A stretch of DNA of 64,000 bases, taken from contig JAWZYU010000034.1 of assembly GCA_038380435.1 (NCBI GenBank), positions 38,688,901 to 38,752,900 of the forward strand. The letters run 5' to 3'. How positions within the stretch are numbered: position 1 is the stretch's first letter; each line of letters opens with the position of its first letter. The notes beneath the pieces are model-generated. The model was given only the letters and a program-made list of their open reading frames with translations. It did no database searches and was not told the DNA's origin. Below, in pieces: positions 21,533 through 31,391 of the stretch. Source of the DNA: Ryuthela nishihirai (lineage: Eukaryota > Arthropoda > Arachnida > Araneae > Heptathelidae). The translations under genes and the position numbers were made by a program.

Positions 21533-23205
21533 CGGGGATTGGCTTACTCGGTAGCGCGCCAGGTTCGAGTCCCAGCTGGGTCAGCGTTCAGATTTATCTC
21601 CGCAAAATTCCCCGCCCTACCCACGGTTAGTAGGGGACACCGATGGGCTTGGAAAGGCCGCCGTCCGTCGGATGGCACGTTAAGCCGTGGCTCCGTGTAT
21701 GGTAGAACCATACCCTGTGCAGGTTAAAGAACACAATGGATGGCTTGATGGGAGGCTACCATCTGTCTCCAAATAGCTGTTCCAGTGGGTCTCCTCCCCC
21801 AACCTTCTCTGAGCCTTCTGGGTCCTTATGACCTGGCCATTTCGCCCATGGTGTGCAAAAAAAGTGCCGCTCAGAGGTAAAACAACTCTACGTTAAAGAA
21901 CACGCTGGATGGCCTTCACGGGAGGCTACCATCTGTCTCCCAACAGCTGTTCCAGTGGGTCTCCTCCCCCAACCTTCTCTGAGCCTTCTGGGTCCTTATG
22001 ACCTGGCCATTTAGCCCATGGTGTGCAAAAAAAAGTGCCGCTCAGAGGTAAAACAACTCTACGTTAAAGAACACGCTGGATGGCCTAGACGGGAGGCTAC
22101 CATCTGTCTCCCAATAGCTGTTCCAGTGGGTCTCCTCCCACAACCTTCTCTGAGCCTTCTGGGTCCTTATCAAATGACCATTTAGCCCATGGTGTGCAAA
22201 AAAAGTGCCGCTCAGAGGTAAAACAACTCTACGTTAAAGAACACGCTGGATGGCCTTCACGGGAGGCTACCATCTGTCTCCCAATAGCTGTTCCAGTGGG
22301 TCTCCTCCCACAACCTTCTCTGAGCCTTCTGGGTCCTTATGACCTGACCATTTAGCCCATGGTGTGCAAAAAAAGTGCCGCTCAGAGGTAAAATAACTCT
22401 ACGTTAAAGAACACGCTGGATGGCCTAGACGGGAGGCTACCATCTGTCTCCCAATAGCTGTTCCAGTGGGTCTCCTCCCACAACCTTCTCTGAGCCTTCT
22501 GGGTCCTTATGACCTGACCATTTAGCCCATGGTGTGCAAAAAAAGTGCCGCTCAGAGGTAAAACAACTCTACGTTAAAGAACACGCTGGATGGCCTAGAC
22601 GGGAGGCTACCATCTGTCTCCCAATAGCTGTTCCAGTGGGTCTCCTCCCACAACCTTCTCTGAGCCTTCTGGGTCCTTATGACCTGACCATTTAGCCCAT
22701 GGTGTGCAAAAAAGTGCCGCTCAGAGGTAAAACAACTCTACGTTAAAGAACACGCTGGATGGCCTTCACGGGAGGCTACCATCTGTCTCCCAATAGCTGT
22801 TCCAGTGGGTCTCCTCCCACAACCTTCTCTGAGCCTTCTGGGTCCTTATGACCTGACCATTTAGCCCATGGTGTGCAAAAAAAGTGCCGCTCAGAGGTAA
22901 AACAACTCTACGTTAAAGAACACGCTGGATGGCCTAGACGGGAGGCTACCATCTGTCTCCCAATAGCTGTTCCAGTGGGTCCCCTCCCCCCACCTTCTCT
23001 GAGCCTTCTGGGTCTTTATGACCTGGCCATTTAGCCCATGGTGTGCAAAAAAAGTGCCGCTCAGAGGTAAAACAACCCAATGTTAAAGAACACGCTGGAT
23101 GGCCTTGACGGGAGGCTACCATCTGTCTCCCAACAGCTGTTCCAGTGGGTCCCCTCCCCCAACCTTCTCTGAGCCTTCGGGGTCGATGTGACCTGGTCAT
23201 TGTAG
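21533..23205 (+). repeat. SINE head and body followed by eight to nine 3' modules
   Basis: The head has a deletion between boxes A and B, and the body leads into a tandem array of about 170-bp modules. Junctions lie at about 21891, 22062, 22232, 22402, 22572, 22741, 22911 and 23081. Most modules share private variants (ACAACTCTACGTTAAAG, CCTTCTGGGTCCTTATGACC). Two alternating subtypes, CTTCACGGG and CTAGACGGG, show block duplication. The last module returns to the family type. Confidence 0.95.
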
Positions 23206-23370
23206 GCAAAAAGTACCACTCAAAGAGGTCTCCAATGTCTCCCAACGTTACATAATAGACCAGGTTACAAAGATCCCCAATTCTCAAAGTAAGGCTAAGG
23301 AAGAGAATCCATTGTAGCGATGTTAAATTCAGATGGAAAAGTCACGTCAAAGAAAAATGAAAGAAAAAAA
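23206..23370 (+). mobile_element. scrambled SINE fragments
   Basis: Short tail-like pieces (CAAAAAGTACCACTCAAAGAGG and similar) are mixed with unrecognised sequence. Confidence 0.45.
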
Positions 23371-23403
23371 GTTTTAGAGTTTAATTATCTTAGCAGCTAT
23401 GTA

Positions 23404-23609
23404 CAGTTGCTCAAAAAAGTATCCGAACACTATGGTTAATTGCAGAATTCATAAAAAAATATCTGGCAACGATTTTTTTTTTTATAAATTAGTGATCTGG
23501 CAACGTACAGAAAAGTTGCCAGATCACTAATTTCCAAAAAAATCTATGCCAGATATTTTTGTGAATTCTGTAATCAATCATAGTGTTCGGATATTTTTTT
23601 GAGCGACTG
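23404..23609 (+). mobile_element. MITE, 206 bp, inserted in the LINE
   Basis: Near-palindromic: starts CAGTTGCTCAAAAAAGTATC and ends TTTTTTTGAGCGACTG. TA lies on both sides at 23402-23403 and 23610-23611. Removing one TA plus the element restores the LINE codons TAT GTA ACA GAT (YVTD) seen intact at 29.7 kb. Confidence 0.93.
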
Positions 23610-23689
23610 TAACAGATAATGGTGATGTGCTGCATGAGATTAACAGATGAATAGGGATTGCTGCCGGGACTTTTAAGAATCTATGGAGA

Positions 23690-24169
23690 GTGTGGAGAAA
23701 TAGGCGTATACACCTAAAGACTGAAATTAGACTGTATAATAGTTTGGTTCTTTCTAGGGTTAGTTATGGTAGTGAAACTTGGACACTTTGTAAACAAGAT
23801 AACAGGAAACTAGATGCTTTTGATTCCAGATGCTTACGCAGTATCTTGGGCATTAGGTGGTTCAACTTTGTAACTAATGATGAGTTTAGGCAAAGGAGTT
23901 TGCAACCTCCTTTAAGCAGCATATTGTGCAGAGAGAGACTCCGTTGGTTTGGCCATGTTGCCCGTATGGATAATTATAGATTGGCGAATAGGGTTATGAA
24001 CAGTGTGCCTAGAGGCCTCAGAAAGAGGGGGAGACCTAGGATGCGGTGGGCAGACAATGTCAAACAGGACCTTGTTAGAATTGGTGTGCAGTGGCCAGAT
24101 GCAGTAGATGTAGCTCAGGATAGACTTGCTTGGAGAACTAAATTGCACGGTCTGGTTGGACCTCCGTAG
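23690..24169 (+). pseudogene. reverse transcriptase C-terminal region (RTE-like)
   Basis: 159 aa containing YGSETWTLCKQDNRKLDAFD, LRSILGIRWFNFVTN, RLRWFGHVARMD and GRPRMRWADNVKQDLVRIG. This follows the polymerase core in RTE-type proteins. The endonuclease and catalytic YADD are absent and the 5' side is broken by the MITE. Nearly identical to the minus-strand copies at 10.8 and 29.7 kb, so the family was active fairly recently. Confidence 0.85.
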
Positions 24170-24210
24170 CCCATGGGTGCTTGAGGATGATGATGATGAT
24201 GACGATGATA

Positions 24211-24802
24211 GTTCTCATAGATTGAAATTTGAGTTTCCACCAGAACAACACTTAAGTTTCTAAATAGCTCAGTTAAGACTCTATGTAAAACTCGTTAAGA
24301 AATCTATCTTTAAAACCTATTATAACGCTCCCACAAACTCTAATTTTACCTCTTTGTACTGATTGAATTGAGTGTCTTAAAACCAAACTGAATTTCTATT
24401 CTCTCATTGTTATCAATATCAATTATAAAAAACGAGAGCCAGTCTAGACAGCATTATGAAAGAGAGCTGCTTCAGAAGATGTCTTGCTACTGTCTGGATG
24501 AAAGCCAACATCCCTGCTCCTACCGAGTGTCGTGCGCACGGCTTGCCACTCGAGTCATCCATCTTTAACATAATGCAGAGACATAGTTTCTATCTAAGAG
24601 AGAGAGGGGGCTTTTCTTTTTTTCATTTTTGTTTGGATTTTTGCCAACAGGTTCTTCTGCCCGGTGGTGGTCGGGGGGGGGGGGGAGCTGAAGACCTCAC
24701 CAGGGGAACTGGCGCCGATGATACAAACAAAGAAATGAGAGTTAAAAAGAGGAAAAAATCTATCTGATTGGAGGAAATCGCTCTTGAACAACAATTCATG
24801 CT
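24211..24802. other. non-repeat stretch with a G-run
   Basis: A G-run lies at about 24674-24687. A 103-codon frame at 24456-24767 has no recognised motif. No gene called. Confidence 0.5.
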
Positions 24803-24905
24803 TTAGAGGGATTTTTTATGGACCATTATGTATGTTCGAAGTGTTCGAATGTTATTTCAAACGATGCATTGGACTGCAGAAGTTGCAATGATTTGAGTAT
24901 GGCTG
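24803..24905 (+). repeat. flank repeat, copy 1
   Basis: About 100 bp of non-SINE DNA (TTAGAGGGATTTTTTATGGA to GAGTATGGCT) that recurs at 25300-25402 with few changes, on the other side of a SINE. Confidence 0.95.
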
Positions 24906-24916
24906 TTTGTTGTTGT

Positions 24917-25294
24917 TGTTTTTTACCTCTGAGCGGCACTTTTTTGCACACCATGGGCTAAAGGGTCAGGTCACATGGACCCCGAAGGCTCAGAGAAGGT
25001 TGGGGGAGGGGACCCACTGGAACAGCTGTTGGGAGACAGATGGTAGCCTCTCGTCAAGGCTACCCAGCGTGTTCTTTAACGTGCACAGGGTATGGCTCTC
25101 CCGCACAAGGGGCCACGGTTTAAAGTCCCATCCAATGGACGGCAGCCTTTCCAAGCTCATCGGTGTCTCCTACTGACCGCGGGCAGGGCGGGGAATTTTG
25201 CGGAGATAAATCTCAACGCTGACCCAGCTGGGACTCGAACCTGGGAACTACAGATTACGAGCCTGGCGCGCTACCGACTGAGCCACCCCCGCCC
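24917..25294 (-). mobile_element. SINE, full length, minus, between flank repeats
   Basis: The tail is altered to TTGTTGTTGTTTTTTACC. Head to tail is otherwise complete. It is bounded by the 100-bp flank repeats, which are far longer than a normal target-site duplication. Confidence 0.9.
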
Positions 25295-25299
25295 CTGTT

Positions 25300-25402
25300 T
25301 TAGAGGGATTTTTTTTATGGACCATTATGTATGTTCGAAGTGTTCGAATGTTATTTCAAACGATGCATTGGACTGCAGAAGTTGTAATGATTTGAGTATG
25401 GC
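25300..25402 (+). repeat. flank repeat, copy 2
   Basis: Second copy of 24803-24905, with a longer T run and a C-to-T change in AGTTGCAATG. Confidence 0.95.
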
Positions 25403-25756
25403 TTGGGTTGTTTTAACTATGAGCTGAACTCTTTATGCACACAATTTGCTAAATGGTCAGGTCACATGGACCCCGAAGGCTCAGAGAAGGTTGGGGAGGG
25501 GATCCACTGGAACAGCTGCTAGGAGACAGAGCCATCCAGTGTGTTCTTTAACTTGCACAGGGTATGGTTCTCTCCCACACAAAACCACGGCTTAATGCCC
25601 CATCTAGCGGACGGCGGTCTTTCCAAGTCCATCGGTGTCCCCTACTGACTACGGGCAGGAAGTTTTACGGAAATAAATCTCAACACTAATCCAGGTGGGA
25701 CTCGAACCTGGGAATTTCAGATTACGAGCCTGGCGCTCTACCGACTGAGCCACCGC
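25403..25756 (-). mobile_element. diverged SINE, minus
   Basis: Starts TTGGGTTGTTTTAACTATGA and ends at GACTGAGCCACCGC. It is older than the copy at 24917 and probably the partner in the duplication of the flank. Confidence 0.85.
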
Positions 25757-25890
25757 ATCGTATGAAGAATCTGGCTTCTTAAAACCGTTGTCGACCACGG
25801 AAGTCACCTCACAGCAACTGTTAGCGTGTACAATTACTGTAGGTGTCCACTTCTCTTGTTAGTAATGGTTTTCCATCATGACACCATTAA
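25757..25890. other. piece of the 36-37 kb low-copy repeat
   Basis: The segment CTGGCTTCTTAAAACCGTTG then CACGGAAGTCACCTCACAGC resembles the 100-bp units at 36.4-37.5 kb. A related piece lies at 17963-17990. Confidence 0.5.
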
Positions 25891-26745
25891 ATTTTTTTTG
25901 GGGGGGGAGGGGGGGGTCAGCCGGTAGCGTGCCAAGTTAAAGAACACACTGGAGAACCATACCCTGTGCAAGTTAAAGAACACACAGCGCCAGGCTCGTA
26001 ATCTGCAGATTCCAGGTTCGAGTCTTACCTGGGCCAGTGTTGATATTTATCTCCGCAAAACTCCCCGTCCTGTCCTCGTTCAGTAGGGGAACCGATGGGC
26101 TTGGAAAGGCCATCGTTTGTCGGATGAGACGTAAGCCGTTGCTCGTTATGCGAGTGTTGGGTTGGTTGTTTTACCTCTGAGCGGCACTTTTTTGCACACC
26201 ATGGGCTAAATGGCCAGGTCACATGGACCCCGAAGGCTCAGAGAAGGTTGGGGGAGGGGACCCACTGGAACAGCTGTTGGGAGACAGATGGTATCCTCCG
26301 TCAAGGCCATCCAGCGTGTTCTTTAACGTGCACAGGGTATGGCTCTCCCGCACACGGGGGCCACGGCTTAACGTCCCATCCGATTGACGGCGGCCTTTCA
26401 AAACCCATCGGTGTCCCCTACTGACCGTGGGAAGGGCGGGGAATTTTGCGGAGATAAATCTCAACGCTGACCCAGCTGGGACTCGAACCTGGGAACTACA
26501 GATTACGAGCCTGGCGCGCTACCGACTGAGCCACCCCCGCCCCCCGTTATGCGAGTGAGTCATACCTGTGCACGTTACAGAAAAAGCTGGATGTCCTTGA
26601 CGGGGGGCTACCATCTATCTCCTAACAATTCTCCAGTGGGTCTCCTCCCCCAACCTTCACTGAGCCCTCAGGGTCCTTGTAACCTTATCAATTAACCCAT
26701 TGTGTGCAAAATAAAAGTGTGGTTCAGAGGTAAAATAATTGAAGA
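25891..26745 (+). mobile_element. rearranged SINE (plus) split by SINE (minus)
   Basis: The host head is interrupted by two body pieces (AGTTAAAGAACACAC twice near 25935 and 25970) before box B. The body then runs to 26156 and resumes 26545-26745. The inner minus full copy is at 26157-26544, with the 13-bp duplication CGTTATGCGAGTG at 26144-26156 and 26545-26557. Confidence 0.9.
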
Positions 26746-27177
26746 TAACGCTAAACCTGTGGAGCCGCTTCCTCTGTGGCCATACTCTTTGTCGTGGATG
26801 CTGATTACCTCTCCTGGGAAGAGAGAAGAGATGAGGCAATCAAGAGATCCTCAGAGACTGACGTGAAGTCAGAAGAGCAGTTTCTTGCTCTTCTTCTTTA
26901 TTTAACGAAGTGTTCATCTGTTCGATAGAGAAATGGGATATAGAGACAGTGGAAGAAAAAATCTCGAACATTCTTATTAGTTTTTTTAACGATTATACTT
27001 TTTTTTAATTTGTTCTTAAGCGAATTCCATTCTATTTTGATGCTTTTTTTGTGTTAATCGATATTTGACGCCCAGAGCTAGAACGGCCTCTTGAGTGGAG
27101 GCTTGATCGTGGTTTTTTCTTTTTGTTTTGCCATTGGCGAAGATTGTAACGGACGAAGAATCTTTATTTTCCTTGAT
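26746..27177. other. non-repeat stretch
   Basis: The first 50 bp (GATAACGCTAAACCTGTGGA) resemble the edge of the repeat near 37560-37600. T-rich beyond that. No gene recognised. Confidence 0.45.
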
Positions 27178-28026
27178 AGGGGACGGGGGTGGCTCAGTCG
27201 GTAGCGCGCCAGGCTCGTAATCTGTAGTTCCCAGGTTCGAGTCCCAGCCGGGTCAGCGTTGAGATTTATCTCCGCAAAATTCCCCGCCCTGCCCACGGAC
27301 AGTAGGGGACACCGATGGGCTTGGAAAGGCCGTCGTCCGTCGGATGGGACGTTAAGCCGTGGTCCCGTGTGCGGGAGAGCCATACCCTGTGCACGTTAAA
27401 GAACACGCTGGATGGCCTTGATGGGAGGCTACCATCTGTCTCCCAACAGCTGTTCCAGTGGGTCCCCTCCCCAACGGGGCGGGGGTGGCTCAGTCGGTAG
27501 CGCGCCAGGCTCGTAATCTGTAGTTCCCAGGTTCGAGTCCCAGCCGGGTCAGCGTTGAGATTTATCTCCGCAAAATTCCCCGCCCTGCCCACGGACAGTA
27601 GGGGACACCGATGGGCTTGGAAAGGCCGCCGTCCGTCGGATGGGACGTTAAGCCGTGGTCCCGTGTGTTGGAGAGCCATACCCTGTGCACGTTAAAGAAC
27701 ACGCTGGATGGCCTTGACGGGAGGCTACTATCTGTCTCCCAACAGCTGTTCCAGTGGGTCCCCTCCCCAACCTTCTCTGAGCCTTCGGGGTCCATGTGAC
27801 CTGGCCATTTAGCCCATGGTGTGCAAAAAAGTGCCGCTCAGAGGTAAAACAACCCAACGTTAAAGAACACGCTGGATGGCCTTGACGGGAGGCTACCATC
27901 TGTCTCCCAACAGCTGTTCCAGTGGGTGGCCTCCCCCAACCATCTCTGAGCCTTCGGGGTCCTTGTGACCTGGCCGTTTAGCCCATGGTGTGCAAAAAAG
28001 TGCACTCAGAGGTAAAACAACCCAAC
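27178..28026 (+). mobile_element. two tandem SINEs, the second with two 3' modules
   Basis: The first copy stops inside its 3' part (CCCTCCCCAAC at about 27475) and the second starts immediately with GGGGCGGGGGTGG. Both carry the rare variants AGCCGGGTCAGCG and CACGGACAGTAGG, so one is a recent duplicate of the other. The second copy has an extra 3' module from about 27860. Confidence 0.9.
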
Positions 28027-28082
28027 CCAATTCCTGATTTAGTAGATGAATCACACTGAGTAGCTTTATGAGTGATACATTT

Positions 28083-28669
28083 GTGTACTCAATGGACAAG
28101 TCATAAGGACCCCGAGGGTTCAGAGAAAAGTAGGGAAGGGACCCAATGAATAGCTATTGGGAGAGAAATAGTCGCTTCCCATCAATCATGCTCTTTAACG
28201 TGCACATGGTATGGCTCTCCGCACACGGAGCCACGGCTTATATCCCATCCGACGATCGGATGCCTTTCCAAGCCCATCGGTGTCCCCTACTGACCGTGGG
28301 CAGGGAGTTTTGCGGAGATAAATCTGATCGCTGGCCCACCTGGGACTCGATCCTGTGAACTGCAGATTTCGAGCTTAACGCGTTACCGACTGAGCCATCC
28401 CCGCACTAGGTCAAAAGAATCCCAAAGATTGAGAGAAAGTTGGGGAAGCTGTTATGAGGCAGGTGGATGCCACCTAACTCTCTTGTAGACAGAACAACGG
28501 CTTAACATCTCATCCGAGGGACGACAGCTTTTCTCTGTCGGAAGGGATGTTAAGCCATAAAATTTGAGTCCCTATTGTGCCTATGTTGTGAATTATCTCG
28601 TCGTCGGAGCAGCTGAAACTCGAACCCGGGAGCAGCATATTAAATACTTGGCGCGCTACTCACTGATCT
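28083..28669 (-). mobile_element. two diverged SINEs, minus
   Basis: One copy runs from ATGGACAAGTCATAAGGACC to GCCATCCCCGCAC (28083-28405). A more degraded one runs from AGGTCAAAAGAATCCCAAAG to CGCTACTCACTGATCT. Confidence 0.75.
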
Positions 28670-29231
28670 CTCAGGGCGGGGGTGGCTCAGTCGGTAGCGC
28701 GCCAGGCTCGTAATCTGTAGTTCCCAGGTTCGAGTCCCAGCTGGGTCAGCGTTAAGATTTATCTCCCCAAAAATTCCCCGACCTGCCCACGGTCAGTAGG
28801 GGACACCGATGGGCTTGGAAAGGCTGCCGTCCGTCGGATGGGACGTTAAGCCGTGGCCCCGTGTGCAGGAGAGCATACCGTGTGCACGTTAAAGAACACG
28901 CTGGATATCCTTGACGGGGGCTACCATCTGTCTCCCAACAGCTGTTCCAGTGGGTCCCCTCCCCCAACCTTCTCTGAGCCATCGGGATCCATGTGACCTG
29001 ACCATTTAGCCCATGGTGTGCAAAAAAGTGCCGCTCAGAGGTAAAACAACTCAACGTTAAAGAACACGCTGGATGGCCTTGACGGGAGGCTACTATCTGT
29101 CTCCCAACAGCTGTTCCAGTGGGTCCTCTCCCCCAACCTTCTCTGAGCCTTCGGGGTTCATGTGACCTGGCCATTTAGCCCATGGTGTACAAAAAAGTGC
29201 CGCTCAGAGGTAAAACTACCCAACCCAAACA
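28670..29231 (+). mobile_element. SINE with two 3' modules, plus
   Basis: Flanked by the 12-bp duplication ACTCACTGATCT at 28658-28669 and 29232-29243, inside the older minus SINE. Confidence 0.92.
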
Positions 29232-29325
29232 ACTCACTGATCTAATTCCATCCCATTTTATTTTAAGAACGCAGAGATATTTTCTTTACTTTCAGTTCTC
29301 TCTGTAGTTAAAGTTTTCTACAGTT

Positions 29326-29492
29326 ATTCCTCACCCTGCCCTCGGTCAGAAAGGGAACAGCAATGAGGTTGAAAGGTCGGAAGGGACGTTTGGCCGTGGT
29401 TCCGTGTGCGGGAGGGTCATACCCTGTGCATGTTAAAACTGGATGGCCTTGACTAGAGACTACCATCTATCTCCTAACAGCTATCCAGTATG
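29326..29492 (+). mobile_element. partial diverged SINE, plus
   Basis: Body and part of the 3' module (CACCCTGCCCTCGGTCAGAA to AACAGCTATCCAGTATG), cut off by the MITE that follows. Confidence 0.75.
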
Positions 29493-29494
29493 TA

Positions 29495-29667
29495 CAGTCG
29501 CTCAAAAAATATCCGAACACTATGGTTGATTTCAGAATTCAGAAAAAAAATCTGGCAACGATTTTTTTAGAAATTAATGATCTTGCAACCTTCGTCTACT
29601 GCTCGGTGCCAGATCACTAATTTCTAAAAAAATCGTTGCCAGATTTTTTTAATTCTAAAATCAACCA
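29495..29667 (+). mobile_element. MITE with truncated right end
   Basis: The left end CAGTCGCTCAAAAAATATCC is preceded by TA at 29493-29494. The right arm runs only to AATCAACCAT and is then replaced by the 3' tail of the LINE. Confidence 0.85.
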
Positions 29668-30469
29668 TCCTCATCATCATCCTCAAGCAGCCATGGGCTA
29701 CGGAGGTCCAACCAGACCGTGCAATTTAGTTCTCCAAGCAAGTCTATCCTGAGCTACATCTACTGCATCTGGCCACTGCACACCAATTCTAACAAGGTCC
29801 TGTTTGACATTGTCCGCCCACCGCATCCTAGGTCTCCCCTTCTTTCTGAGGCCTTTAGGCGCACTGTTCATAACCCTATTCGCCAATCTATAATTATTCA
29901 TACGGGCAACATGGCCAAACCAACGGAGTCTCTCTCTGCACAATATGCTGCTTAAAGGAGGTTGCCAACTCCTTTGCCTAACCTCATCATTAGTTACAAA
30001 GTTGAACCACCTAATGCCCAAGATACTGCGTAAGCACCTGGAATCAAAAGCATCTAGTTTCCTGTTATCTTGTTTACAAAGTGTCCAAGTTTCACTACCA
30101 TAACTAACCCTAGAAAGAACCAAACTATTATACAGTCTAATTTTAGTCTTTAGGTGTATACGCCTATTTCTCCATACTCTCCATAGATTCTTAAAAGTCC
30201 CGACAGCAATCCCTATTCGTCTGTTAATCTCATGCCGCACATCACCATTATCTGTTACATAGCTCCCAAGATAATTAAACTGTGACACCTGCTCAAGATT
30301 GCAACCATTCAGATTAACTGAATCACAACCTGCCTGACCAATTTTCATCACTTTAGTTTTCTCTCTGTTTATAACCAAACCTGCTCTACTACCAGTCTCA
30401 TCAACAACTCGAATGAAAGTGTTCATCTCATCAACATCATTTGCCAAAAGGGCTAAATCATCGGCATAA
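29668..30469 (-). mobile_element. RTE-like LINE, 5'-truncated, copy 3 (best preserved)
   Basis: The minus-strand copy reads from the catalytic tetrad region to a CATCATCATCC-type 3' end. The minus-strand codons at 30445-30468 give YADDLALL, the conserved polymerase motif, and the copy is truncated just upstream of it. It joins directly to the truncated MITE on the 3' side. Confidence 0.9.
29698..30447 (-). pseudogene. reverse transcriptase C-terminal region, uninterrupted 249 aa
   Basis: The frame is continuous from just after YADDLALL to the natural stop. Blocks in order: VINREKTKVMKIGQAGCDSV, VSQFNYLGSYVTDNGDVRHE, then a segment ending HLKTK, SYGSETWTLCKQ, RLRWFGHVARMNN and GRPRMRWADNVKQDL. 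This is the thumb and C-terminal tail of an RTE-type enzyme that copies its RNA at the target nick. With no endonuclease or fingers domain it is inactive, but its intact frame suggests recent insertion. It is the reference for the two damaged copies. Confidence 0.88.
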
Positions 30470-30835
30470 TATCAAATGCAAATCCAAACTTAAAATGAAT
30501 AAAAATATAAATTGCAAAGTAAAAATTAAAGTGAATATCTGAAATACAAATAAAAAAATTCAAATAAATCAAATGTAAAATTCAAATTAAAAACCCAAAT
30601 GAATGAAATCTTAAATGCAAACCGAAAAAAATAAGTAGATGGAATGTGTAATGCAAATTTAAAGTGAAAAGTGAATAAGATCATAAACGCAAATCCCAAA
30701 TTAAAACTGAAATCTTAAAATAAAACTTAAAATGAATGGCATCCAAATTGCAAACCTAGAATATAAAGCACATATTTTAAAAATTCGGACTATAAGCGGA
30801 AGTGAACCAGATCTTAAACAAGAACTCCATTGAAG
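30470..30835 (+). repeat. degenerate A-rich repeat
   Basis: A-rich plus strand with recurring TGCAAATCCAAA, AAAATGAAT and CTTAAAATGAA words about every 20-40 bp. It looks like an old decayed minisatellite. No coding frame. Confidence 0.5.
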
Positions 30836-31161
30836 AAAAGAAAAATTAGAACTTCGTTGATTAAAATGCTTCTCATGTTTAATTTCCGTCTTTTAGTTCA
30901 CCAAAGTGGCAACAGCTGCTTCTCTTTGAATTAAGTCAGCCGAAACTTCATAAGATCTCTCTTATCCAGCTCGTTCCCTTGTTTTCACTCAAATGACTGT
31001 TTTTTTTATACTAGAAAGTTTAATTAGAAACCTTAGCTGTCGCTATTTCCATTTTATTCTTGTTTAAATATTCTTTTTTTCTGTTACCTAGCGGGTGCTT
31101 CGTTTCCTAAATATACTTAGAGGAAAATTACGATTGCGAAATTAAGGTTGAATTTCAGGAT
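30836..31161. other. AT-rich spacer
   Basis: Nothing recognised before the target-site duplication of the P-type element. Confidence 0.5.
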
Positions 31162-31320
31162 ATATTTACCATGGAGGTAGGAAGATAAGAGGAGGAGCCC
31201 TAAGCACTTGAAAATGATGCTTCGGCAGCCATGTTGTTCTATTCAAAACATTCACCAATAGTATAGGTGAGTAACGAAGTGTTGCGCTATAAAAATTTAA
31301 TTTTTTTCGACATTTGTATT

Positions 31321-31391
31321 ACGGCAGCCTGTTCAGCTTACGGTTGCACGAATCGCCCTTCAAAAAAGATACCAGGAATTACCTTTCATCG
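31321..31391 (+). pseudogene. THAP zinc-finger first exon
   Basis: 71 bp reading AACSAYGCTNRPSKK then IPGITFHR, followed by GTAAGT at 31392. CxxxxC, the YGC(T/S)NR block and the (I)TFHR motif are the first half of the C2CH THAP DNA-binding domain, and a splice donor right after FHR is plausible for such genes. The codon at the expected start is ACG, one transition from ATG, so translation may be lost. I could not find exon 2 with the remaining Cys and His. Confidence 0.75.

Larger units (their letters stand above)
23374..24210 (+). mobile_element. RTE-like LINE, 5'-truncated, copy 2, split by a MITE
   Basis: The coding sequence begins at GAGTTTAATTATCTTAGCAG, is interrupted by the MITE at 23404-23609 and continues to a 159-aa frame ending 24169. 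It then ends in a GATGATGATGATGATGACGATG tail typical of RTE 3' ends. Only the region downstream of the catalytic motif remains. Confidence 0.88.

Noticed and set aside
21533..23205. Centromeric satellite
   Set aside because: The 170-bp period is suggestive, but the unit is plainly the SINE 3' module and the array has only eight to nine copies.
24456..24767. 103-codon frame with a glycine run
   Set aside because: The glycines come from a simple G-run; no other support.
24803..25402. 100-bp repeats around the SINE as a long target-site duplication
   Set aside because: All clear TSDs here are 9-14 bp, and an older SINE next to the second repeat offers a recombination explanation.
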